Part shown: in pieces, positions 1 to 18,952 of the stretch
Layout: each line of letters opens with the position of its first letter
Numbering within the stretch: position 1 is the first letter of the stretch
NCBI RefSeq assembly: GCF_000090795.2
Contig: NW_003546280.1
Coordinates: forward strand, 197,855-261,854
Length of the DNA stretch: 64,000 bases
Origin: Amphimedon queenslandica
Lineage: Eukaryota; Porifera; Demospongiae; Haplosclerida; Niphatidae
Direction of reading: 5' to 3'
The notes under the pieces: model-generated
Databases searched by the model: none
What the model was told of the DNA's origin: nothing
What the model saw: only the letters and a program-made list of their open reading frames with translations
Position numbers and translations under genes: made by a program

Positions 1-157
1 AAAGGTTAGAGATTTACAAATACATTTATGCATGGTGTACATGTACATGTACATGTACATGCATGTATGTACATCATTACATTCGAAAATGAGCATTGGA
101 GTTTTTTTTTATGTGATGTTGATACAGTGATCAACATTAATTTGAGCTGATATGAAT

Positions 158-567
158 TAGGGCTGAAACGAATAGTATTTTCACTATTCGAACAATTGGC
201 AATTTGGCATATGCTAAATGAACGAATATTCGAATAATTCGATTGTTATTGCTGAATGATTATAAACTACCTTTTTGGTGTGAATCTTTCAAAATGATGC
301 CAAACAGCTAGGGCTTCTTGGAGATTGAGAACCACTTTCCCTGGCCACAGCATCAGTACATGTATTTAGCAAGTTGGTAAGTAAATAGACTAAGAAACAG
401 ACTAAGAAAGGAGCCTGTGCAGGTGACACACGGTGGGCATGGCCATTAATTGTTGCAATAACCATTAATAATTTTGTTATGCGAATAGTTCGAATAGCAA
501 AAAAACTATTCGAATATTGCTATAACGAATGAATTATTCGAATATCTCACTATTTGTTTCAGCCTTA
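158..567. mobile_element. hAT-like MITE with 8-bp target site duplication
   Basis: A 410-bp non-coding element has imperfect terminal inverted repeats: the left end begins TAGGGCTGAAACGAATAG and the reverse complement of the right end begins TAAGGCTGAAACAAATAG. A perfect 8-bp direct repeat ATATGAAT flanks it at 150-157 and 568-575. Internal subterminal motifs of the CGAATATTCGAA type are repeated. Eight-base duplications and GGCTGAAAC-type ends are typical of hAT elements. No transposase frame is present, so it is non-autonomous. It lies in the intron or flank upstream of the first visible PASK exon. Confidence 0.85.
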
Positions 568-691
568 ATATGAATTATTTTTTAGCCGAAACTTGTAGCT
601 TAAGATTTTGGTATCAGAATCATATCGTACTTTCGCATAAGGACATGAATATTTTGCATTCTTATCTCTCTTTCTCTTCTCTGTCTTGTAG

Positions 692-9666
<8,975 letters not shown>

Positions 9667-11352
9667 TGTAATATAGAAATTCTCACAACTCCACATTAAT
9701 TATTATTTAATAGTCCACACAGGTCATATTTAAAAAGCTATTATGTTTTATTGTTCATCAGTACCTTTTTTAATACTTAAAACTGTTAAACTTCACAAAA
9801 ATTTACAGCAAAAGCCAGAGGATGAGAAATGTTCCTATATCATGTATCCATCACATAGCTACTGTGTAGTAGTTACATTGAGATTTCAAGCAATGTACAT
9901 CTACTATGCATTAACCTTTAACCTTCCTTGCAATAAATTGTATGCTTTAATAGACTCATTGTAATGTGTGTGGGAGACTGCAGGTATATATACGTTCAGT
10001 CACTTGTAAATGTGGAATCAGTTTATCACAGCTCCCTATAATATTTCCCTCCACCATAATTTCGTGTGTATTTTCAATTAAGGGCGTCTTAAATACTTTA
10101 TGTCTACGAGAGGGTGATAAACCCACTCCTAAATAAGGCAAATCCACGAATTCCCATCCATTTCTACAGCCCATTGCAGAAACAAGGAAACACAACAAAG
10201 GCGTTGTGCAATCGAACGTAACGCTGATGTCTGATCAGATTAAACTAGCTCTGCTATCGTCATAACAATCCTCCACTTATTAGTTCCACAGACAGTTAAA
10301 GGAGATTTGTCAGACAACTCCTTCAATATTACTTCCGGGGACATGCATAAACATGCCCTTCTCTCTCATCCATCCTTCTTTAAGTTATGTTGCATGTGCA
10401 ATTATTTGGAATATGTTTATGATGTGATTCTGTGTGGATGTGAATGTATGGCTATACACTATATTTACACATGGTATTATTTATTTCGAGTTTGTGATAT
10501 ACAGCCCAATGCATGAATTTTGTGCAGATTCATGCGCATATAAATTAATTGTTGTGCAGGTATCCCAAAATAGCTTGCAGGTACGTGTGAGAGTGATCGC
10601 TACTTTATCTTATTATTTTGTCAATGTGTGTCCTGGGTCTTATCTTTGACTCACAGACCGTTGTTTTATGCAGTTAGCTGGCTTCATCAATTAAGACTCT
10701 AATTATACACTAATTCTCTCCTAATTCCCTCCTCCCTAACATAAGAGAGAGGGATGCTTTGGATGTTGTGTTTGCATTGTGTTGTCTCGTGTTGTCTTTG
10801 AAGATGTGTTGTATGTCTAGGCATTCCATTAGTCCATAACACTTGTCCTTTTGGCTGTTCAGCTTATTTTGAGGACACGCACACACACACACACAACATC
10901 ACATCCTCATAATTGATTGAAGCTCTAATCATAATGTGCAATCAGAAATGTTAGTATTTTGCTCATGGCTACTTTTTTCTTGTCATCAAGCATAATTGTA
11001 AACTGTGCACACAAAATGTTCCTCTTTGCTTTACAAATATAGCTATTATATGTATATTATTATTGCAACTAATCATCACTTATCAGTTTTAAAATATTTT
11101 ATTTATTACAAGCACAACAATGGTAACAAAAGATTTTTTGTTGAAGGTTACAATGTTTGTGTAAGAAATACTGGATAATAATGCGGAAGCGTATTAAAGA
11201 CAAATAAGTTTGAAAAGTCAAAATAACGATAATAATTATTGTGAAATTATATTTTCAGAGTAACAATAACAATGATAACTATTATATTAAAAGGATAGTA
11301 TATTTATTGCAAAAGTTAAAAAACATAAAATGATTTGTTAGTTTCATATCGT
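9667..11352. other. intergenic region, no convincing gene
   Basis: About 1.7 kb separates the convergent PASK and first TGF-beta gene. It is AT-rich, with short microsatellites ((AC)n near 10880) and A-rich stretches near 11040-11340 that probably belong to the 3' UTR of the TGF-beta gene. A 60-80-residue frame on the minus strand at 9956-10198 is not supported by any family I recognise. Confidence 0.6.
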
Positions 11353-12772
11353 TCATCGACAGCCGCACTCGGCTACAGTCATATCTGGGTATATTTTAAG
11401 CTGTATTGATTGCTGGTCAAGTCGGACTAACATCATCTCTGACAAGAGCTTTGTAGGAACACAGCAGGGATTGGGGACCTTCTGTGGATCAAGTGCATGC
11501 GAGAAGGCAATAAGCTCTGAGTGTAGTGTCCCATTCATATGCTTGGATATTGGGTGCACACAGGACCCAGCACAGAAATTAGCCTTATAGGACCTTGGTT
11601 CCAAGACGAAATCATTCCAACCGAGTGATGTGAAGTTAACCTATTGATGCAATTGAAAATAAATGCTTTGTTTGATAATGTCTTACGTGATAAGTGTGGA
11701 GTTTGCATATCCCAAAGTCTTTGGGCTTTGAGTAAGTCTCTCTCTTTCTCCTTGACATGCTGATGGTTGTTTTTGTCATCTGTTCCATCACTTCCTCCTC
11801 CATCTTGTTGCTTTTGTTCCTCACAAAAGTAACAAGAAGTGGATCCTGTTGCAAACTGAAACCTATCTCTTCTAGTTTGATGCTGGCACAGCCTCCCTGA
11901 AGTACTAATTTAAAAATTCGCTCGACCTCCTGAGATTTTTGCAGCCATTCTGACAGCACCGGTTTCAAATTGGTGTGAAACTTTATCCAGCCTTCATTGA
12001 GGAGTGATTCATACGATATTGGGACTCTTTCTATGATATGATCTTTACCATCAGACATCAAACTTGTCAAGAGAGAGAGAGTAACTCCAGAGTTCTCAAT
12101 AGGGCAGATGCTCGAGTTAAGAGAGTGCAAGTGATCAGACACGACTCGATCCTTGTATATTCTCAGCTCGGCGTATTGAAGAGTGGAATCATTGCTGTCC
12201 CTGTACTGGATGCTGGACAAGTTGAATTTTATTGAGTGGTACTGTGGTCTGCTGGTGACATTGCTAAGATTTCTGTCATCATCAAGGATACCTATACACA
12301 CATAGACATATACAGACAATAAAAGACAATAGACAATAGATCATGAAAGTAAAGCTAGTGAATTGTGTGAATTGTAGCAGTAAAATTTGATTCTTATTAT
12401 GCATAGTGTTTGCTATCTCTGACCTTTTCCTATCAAAAAATTGACTGTATTTGAATTTATGATCTCTTCAAAGTCAAGGACCTCATCCATGGATCTGAGG
12501 CATTCCCTCTTTTGAGTGCTGTCCTCTTTCTGCCAACACTCGTAAAGGGATTCTACATAGGGGGGAACAGGGGTAGGGGAACTCCTGGTAACTTCTGGAG
12601 CATCTGTATGGTTTTCTGTTATAATTGAGTCAGTAGTAGGGTTGCCCTCATCTTTATCAACAAAAACACTTTGTTCCTTCTTTGAATTATCCAAAGGGGA
12701 TGATAGAGTGGGCCCTGTTGTTAGCAATAGTGCCACAACTCCTATCAGCAAGAAGTAACTCCTCTCCTGCAT
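11353..12772 (-). CDS. TGF-beta superfamily ligand (copy 1)
   Basis: Three exons, 12772-12424, 12291-11687 and 11640-11353 (TGA), encode 413 residues with consistent splice phases. The protein starts with a hydrophobic signal peptide (MQERSYFLLIGVVALLLTTG), followed by a prodomain of about 290 residues. A furin-type site RRKRE precedes the mature domain. The mature domain has the family pattern: first Cys in FGICKLHTY, then VNFTSLGWNDFV, NFCAGSC, PCCVPTKL and the terminal AECGCR, which gives seven cysteines. It should be a secreted dimeric cystine-knot signal acting through Ser/Thr kinase receptors and Smads. Which subfamily (TGF-beta, activin or BMP) cannot be settled here. It lies 398 bp from a paralogue with the same exon pattern. 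Confidence 0.93.
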
Positions 12773-13170
12773 CCTTTTAGATAGTCTCTACACCAGGACT
12801 GTTTGTATTATTGATGTGTCCAGGTGTTTTATATATTCTCTTTTGTTTGTATCATACACCCACTACAAACCTAATTGTTTATGTTATAACTGTTAGTGGA
12901 GACTGGAGGGCTACTGCTTTATTGGAAAGTGTATATTTTATTAGAGCCCGTGACTAATTTGTTGCTTTGCTCGGTGCTTCATTCGAGTTTTGAAAATGAA
13001 TTTATTTCAAAAAACATAACACAACACAACTGTTAAAACAACAAACAATGATGACAATAATAATAATAATAATAGAAATAATAATAACAGTAATTATAAT
13101 ATAGAAGTGAAAGTAGAATGACGAATGGGCAAATCATGTGAATCAAGTGTCATGCAAGAAGGTAAAATAA

Positions 13171-14445
13171 CTATCGACAGGAACAAGCCACTGCTGTCAT
13201 TTGTTCATATTTTACCAATATGTAAGTTGTGCTTGTCTCTTTCTTAAAAGTTACTAGAGAGAGATATGAAGTTGGAGTGCAGCACGGCTGAGGAGGTTTT
13301 AGTGGAACTTGATTAGAAGCATAAATGTATGCTACCAACATTGCATGGTTGACTGTGTTGTTGGCTGGCAATGGAAAGAGGCAGTGACCACCACAGAAAT
13401 TAAGATTAAAGCCACCAGCAACTGGAGATCCTATGACCTGATATGGTATCTAGTGTTTTATAAAAAAATAAAGCATAAAAATCTGGGGAAAGATAGGATT
13501 TTTGTGCTTACAGAATAATTTACGAGATGACAAGGAATGGTTTTGTTTACTGGATGAATCTTGCTTGTTGACTCAGTTGGTTGTGCAGATCGCTTGCTCT
13601 TTATGTAGTTACTTAATTTTTCGTGAAATAACTGATCAGCAAGACCATCCCTTGGACTCTGAGCATATATCACTAGCAGTGGTTCATAACCTTCTGCTGT
13701 TGTTACACCTATATCCTTTAGAGAGAAATGGGTTGAGCATTCTGGTGATAGCACCAACTGCAAATGGACATAGTCATCATTAGTTAAGGATGAATTCTGC
13801 TTCTTTAGCCATTTGTTGTACCACTTCTCAATGGGAGGGAAATCAATCCATTTGTCTTCTCGGAGATCAGATGGTGTAAGTGTTACAGTGTCAATCATCT
13901 CTTTGTTTAGTATCAGTTTTAAGTTAACCCCGTCTTTTGATATGTTGCATTTCTCAGTCGATAAATCCTCAATCTCACTTTCGTTGAGGGACTTTTTGAA
14001 TAGCTCGAGGTCAGCAGAGAGGACTTTCGCATCGCGTGAAGATGAAGTGTGAGTTATTTTGAAACTGACGTCACTATCATTATGTGATGATCCTATATTC
14101 ATAATGAGTTATGAGTAAATACACTGATTTATGTGCATATCAATCAAATAAAATTCAGGCAAAATCAGATCATAGTTCAGTCTTACCATTCATTCCAACA
14201 AATCCCCATACAGCATTTGCTTTAATGATCTCTTCAATCTTTTCTTGCTTCTTTCCAATGAAGTTGAGGCACGTCCTAGCTGTGTCATCGTCGTGGAGAT
14301 TTATGCAAGAGTAAATGCTGAGGAGAAACTCGGGCGCCTTTCTCTTTGGAGCGTCGGCCAAGGGCTCCCTACTTAAAGGAGCTGTTTGAGCAGTCATGAA
14401 GAACGCCATTGTTGTTAAAAGTAAGATATGCGCAACAAATAGCAT
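13171..14445 (-). CDS. TGF-beta superfamily ligand (copy 2)
   Basis: Three exons, 14445-14187, 14092-13512 and 13449-13171 (TAG), encode 372 residues. There is a signal peptide (MLFVAHILLLTTMAFFMTAQ), a prodomain, a basic cleavage site KSKRS and a mature part with the seven-cysteine pattern: PCHLVNY, NFCGGHC, QPCCTPTSY and the terminal VACSCR. The usual LGWxxW segment is replaced by a divergent stretch (IPYQVIGSPVAGG), so this copy has evolved faster than its neighbour. The exon count and the first intron phase (phase 1, after a Gly codon) match copy 1, which supports tandem duplication. Role: secreted signalling ligand. Confidence 0.9.
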
Positions 14446-16006
14446 CGTGGTCGCTTTTGGGCAGTGCTTTCAAGCAGATATCTTTAGTTCTCTGTAGTTT
14501 CTACGGGCCCATATCAGTACTTTTATAAAACTGGGTCCCACCTGCATGTGGTGGTACCTGGATTTACACGTGTGTTCCGCCGAGCGCATTTTAATGTTTT
14601 CGGCGGCGCAGCATTTCATTGTTTTCTGGTTTTTCTATACATCAAAAAGGAATTAAAGGATAGATGCATTCACAGGAGTATCAAGTGTCTTTGATTTACT
14701 GAAGTTCACCAAGATACAGAGTCTTGTCGCTTGAGCAAGAGAGTACTAAATAACACAAAGAGAAATATGAAAGGATTACTAATGACCATAAGAATCTGTG
14801 TCATAACAAGGTTCAACGAGTTGAAAAATAACATTTTAACCTCATGGGGATAGAAAAATATAATTTTAAACAAAGACCATGTGTTTAAAAAGCCAATAAG
14901 CCAGAAGTTTTTATCATCATTAATGAGACAGTATGGCAAACAATTATGAGTTGCACAGTCAAGATGCATGCAATCTGCAAAATCAAAAATAAGATTATAG
15001 CTACCCAGAACTCAATGTGCTGTATGTATTGCAGGATTCTTTGAAATAAAGCAATGTTTATAATAAGAACATCTAATGATATCCCAATTGGTACAAACCT
15101 ATACAAAAGTACCTCAGAAATGAGGACACCTCTGTATTAAGGACAGGTAGTGTGGGCCCAATGTTGTAGAGGTCCTGCTACAGTCTTTTCTACTACACGC
15201 TTCATTAAACATGGCATTCCAATGGAATCAGCTCAAAATAAGTGGGTGGGAGGAACATTTTCAAATATACCCAAAGTCTGAAATGTGTGGGCATCAATGA
15301 GAAACCACAGAGATAAGAAACACAAATAGACTAAGAGTGTCCGGGTATACACGTGTGTGTGGGTTACTCTTCTAGGTATCAAATGACATCCTGAGTCTAA
15401 ATCTACAAACCACAATGTCATGAACCCTCCCCCTGCAAACTGTTTTATTTATAATACAATCCAACAAGAACAATACAAACAACAACAACAACAAACAAAC
15501 AAACAATACTAATAACAACAAGAACCACAATAGTTTCTGTTGCCTGTCTTAGCACCATTGTCACATGCGTGGTATCATTATAAAGTGTGAAAAGCAACGT
15601 GTACTTCAATTACTGAATTACAAAGGGTAAATCTCAGGTCCTATTATTTCAACACAAAATGCATTAGATGCCTAATAGGTGCAAGCCCAGCCTGTTGTAG
15701 TACCTAACCTCAGGCGTCAAATATCGTCAATGGAACTCCCTCGATATTACATGCAATTAGCGTCTATAAACATTTACATTCAACATGTATCTCCTCTGGA
15801 CCAATTTTGTACAACAAACCTCATAAAAGGGGTAAATATTGAGTATGGGCCAGACTGCACCCTTTTCCCCGTAAGATACGTAATCGTACTATAATTATTG
15901 TATGTCCTTTAATTAGTGGCAAGATGAGATGAGAAACAACAGGACATTACATCAATCAAAATAGTTGCACGGGACAGGCTTTATATAATAAAATTAATAA
16001 TAAAGA
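14446..16006. other. intergenic region between TGF-beta copy 2 and SNRNP40
   Basis: About 1.5 kb of AT-rich sequence. It includes a copy of the GGACACC-ended MITE family at 15064-15165 and an (AAC)n tract near 15470-15510. A short terminal SNRNP40 exon could hide here, but I did not find one that matches the family C-terminus. Confidence 0.5.
15064..15165 (+). mobile_element. eroded copy of the GGACACC-ended MITE family
   Basis: The copy contains TATCCCAATTGGTACAAACC, ATGAGGACACCTCTG and ACAGGTAGTGTGGGCCCAAT, in the same order as the element at 7639-7771. Confidence 0.6.
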
Positions 16007-17028
16007 CTAGTAAAAACAAATGAGGCACGTCACGTACAGGTACATGCAATCAGATAATAACATATTTGCCTTACAAATTGGCTCTTTTGGATGGAAATCC
16101 ACATCATTGACACTGCCTTGGTGTCCAGGTAACTTGTATCTGATGTGACCCGTAATGGTGTCCCATACATACACATATCTATTAGAAAGAGAGAGAGAGA
16201 GAGAGAGGGATAGAGAGGAATAAGAGAGAGTATGTAAAGGGGAAAGAACAAAAAGAATAGCAAAGGATAAACAAAAACAACACAAAGGAAAAAGAGACAG
16301 GCATAGGTGGGAGAAATAAAAACGGGAAAGTGAAAGAGAAAGAAAATTAAGGATGACACAGATAACTAATCATATGTATGACATAAAATTAATATCGGGT
16401 ACTGCACACAAAAAAACAATTTACCTGTCAGCAGATCCAGCTGCTACCAACCGACCGTCTGGAGACCAGCTACAGCCTAAGAGATTCTGACACAAAAGAC
16501 AAACAAAGAATAAAAGGGAAGATCAGAGAGCCGGTATAACATTACACAAAGACACAAGTATGCTGTGTACATAGTATCTAAGCTGCCGTCATAATACCAC
16601 ATTAAACGAGAAGCAAATGAGTTCAATTATAGGGCACATGTACATGTACATGTATATATAGCTGTATATATGTGTATATAGCGTATTGCGTACATATGAG
16701 AGGTGTATGGGTGCATAGCATTACATACCACGGTAATTGGTGTGTAGACATTCACACGTACCACGAAAATGAGTTAATAATGAGATTCAATACCACATTA
16801 ATGATATAACAAAGCTCTGATGTGAAGCAACGCATACCACAGGCAGCATAACAGATCACACAGCACATAAACATGAAAGCATGCTGCATGTATACATACA
16901 ACATGATCATGTAACAAATTATATTTAGTGAATAGACACACCCTTGTTTTCTCACTCCTCCCCCCCCTCCTCTCTCTCTCTCTCTCTCTCTCTCCCTCCC
17001 TCTCTCTCTCTCTCTCTCTCCCTCTCTC

Positions 17029-17062
<34 letters not shown>

Positions 17063-18840
17063 CCTCCCTCCCTCCCTCCCCCCCTCTCTCTCNNNNNNNN
17101 NNTTTGATCTTGAGTAAAAGGTCTCACGTCCCATATTCTCACTGTAGTGATAAATTCAATAAAATAATAATTATAACAACAACAACGGAGGAACATATTG
17201 ATCATATGCTTTCATGAAAGAGACAGGAAGGAAGGAGAGGGAGAGAGTATGTCTTCTTGTGTAGCAATTAAGATATAAAATGGTGAGGTAGAGAAAATGT
17301 ATGAAATAGACCACAAAATTTCATAAAGCAGGTTAAAAGCAAGTCACAAATTTATTTTTTGATAATAAGTTTCAAGTCGCTACAAAGATTTCTTCACAAA
17401 AACTTTTGCAAATTACATTTTTTATGCCCTCAAAAAAAACAAGTGACCATTTGTACAACATTACCAGTGTTATCCATTCCATTCGATGCTATGTAGTGTC
17501 CATTAGCACTTAAGCTGAGGCTAGTAATGGTATCATTATGACCAGCTAGAGTATACAATACTTCTTCATTACGGAGATCCCAAACCTAAAAACCACACCT
17601 CTTATGTAACCACACCCAAGTATTAGTTCATGGATACTTTAACGTCGTTGTCAAGGCCACCGGTAATCAATTGGTCGCTTGTAGAGTTGAACAATACGGA
17701 CGTGATCTGATACGTGTTGTTGAGGTTTTGCGAGGCAAAACGACTTCGTAAATCCCAAACCTTAAAGACATAACATAATAATAAGTTATTTTTATCAATT
17801 TTTGGACAATTTACTCTAGCCGTTCCATCATCAGACCCAGTGGCAATAATCTGAGACCCCCTCTGAGAGGAGGACACGCTATTAACGAATGAGGAGTGTC
17901 CTTTAAGTTTCTTGACCCTGGCACCAACCTCTACGTCCCATACAGCACCCAACTTATCAGTAGCCACTGAAAATAGCATACTGAGAGAGAGAGAGAGAGG
18001 AGACAGGAGAAAAGATATAATTACATCAAAGTCCCTGTATTATAGTACAGGGTCATCAGTCAAATTTCATCAAAAATGAAAAGGAGAGAATTCTCCATTT
18101 TTATAAGCATTTTAAATACATATACATGTACTTATGTGTATGTAGAAAGTTTGGGGTGATTCCAATCAAAATTCGATTTAAAAAAAATTAATTCATAAAG
18201 TATCACTAATTAATTTGAGATACGTACGTTCCATCAGTTGAATAATTGAGGTCCATGATGGCTCCCTGGTGTCCTTTTAATACACAATAATTCTCACAGT
18301 CTCCGTAGACATTCCATAAAACTAAAAATTTACAAAAATATCCCAAATATTTTTATTATCATTTTACTATTATTACTATTTTATTATTGTTGTCATTATT
18401 ATTGCTGCTATTATTAATTATTATCATAAACAGCTCACATATTAGTCTTTCGAAGGATCCCGAGGCCAAGGTGCTCCCAGTTGGGCTAAATTTAGAAGTA
18501 TACACTTCGCCCTAATAGCAATTAATAATAAGTATTTTATTTATTTAAACCACACCCATACTTGATGGCCTAAGAGTCTCATTATCGGAGCTTGTAGAGA
18601 CGTGGTTCTTGGTGGCCCCTGACGTAATAAAGAGGGAGTGAAGGCAATAAGAAAATTAATAAAATCTCAAAATATAAATAAATAATAATAAATAAATAAA
18701 TGATTAAATAGTACTGTTGGCATTAAGGCTGTAGCGAGTCCATGTTGTTGTGGAGGGAGCGGTATGAGTCCCTGTCCTCCAGCGTACTGCTGGTGAGGGA
18801 CTAGAATGCCTCCCTGTTGGGACCTAGGAGGGAATGCCAT
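16007..18840 (-). CDS. SNRNP40: U5 snRNP 40 kDa WD40 protein (SNRNP40), interrupted by an assembly gap
   Basis: Exons are 18840-18715, 18618-18562, 18511-18439, 18321-18228, 17980-17815, 17760-17638, 17585-17465, 17141 down into the gap at 17102, 16486-16425 and 16178-16075. The WD repeats align closely with animal SNRNP40: LQAPIMRLLGHQ, LWNVYGDCENYCVLKGH, KKLKGHSSFVNS, TGSDDGTAR, NTYQITSVLFNSTSDQLITGGLDND, IWDVRPF, CSWSPDGRLVAAGSADRYVYVWD and YKLPGHQGSVNDVDFHPKEPI. It is a U5 snRNP scaffold of the spliceosome. About 15 residues between VRPFTQDQ and NLLGCSWS are missing where a 10-N gap sits in a (CT)n tract. The last residues are unresolved: a donor after 16075 is likely, but the frame also stays open to a TAG at 16007. 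Confidence 0.93.
16967..17092. repeat. (CT)n/(CCCT)n low-complexity tract next to the gap
   Basis: A run of about 125 bp of CT dinucleotides with CCCT interruptions abuts the 10-N gap at 17093-17102. It lies in a SNRNP40 intron and probably caused the assembly break. Confidence 0.9.
17093..17102. other. assembly gap of 10 N inside SNRNP40
   Basis: Ten ambiguous bases. The length is probably nominal. The exon ending at TQDQ runs straight into it, so coding sequence is missing from the assembly here. Confidence 0.95.
18030..18215 (-). repeat. single copy of the palindrome-bearing repeat family, reverse orientation
   Basis: This copy in a SNRNP40 intron has the near-palindrome CCCTGTATTATAGTACAGGG followed by GGAGAGAATTCTCC and GTTTGGGGTGATTCC. 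The order is reversed relative to the plus-strand arrays, so it is in the sense direction of SNRNP40. It carries landmarks of both the 186-bp and the 177-bp subfamilies. Confidence 0.7.
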
Positions 18841-18952
18841 TTTGTAGAAATTCAGAAGAGTTGATAGAGGGTTAATAATAAAACAAATACAGGTACACAA
18901 TGTATATGTACATGTAGTAGAAGACAGGGAAAAGTTTCGTTGTACAGCTATT
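18841..18952. promoter_or_regulatory. bidirectional promoter of SNRNP40 and KICS2
   Basis: Only 112 bp lie between the ATG of SNRNP40 on the minus strand (18840) and the ATG of KICS2 on the plus strand (18953). Both 5' UTRs and the core promoters must fit here. The stretch includes a TGTATATGTACATGTAG palindromic segment. I see no TATA box placed for either gene. Confidence 0.6.

Noticed and set aside
16798-17205. Arg/Glu-rich minus-strand frame across the gap
   Set aside because: It is translation of the (CT)n tract; only the short piece VRIWDVRPFTQDQ is real SNRNP40.
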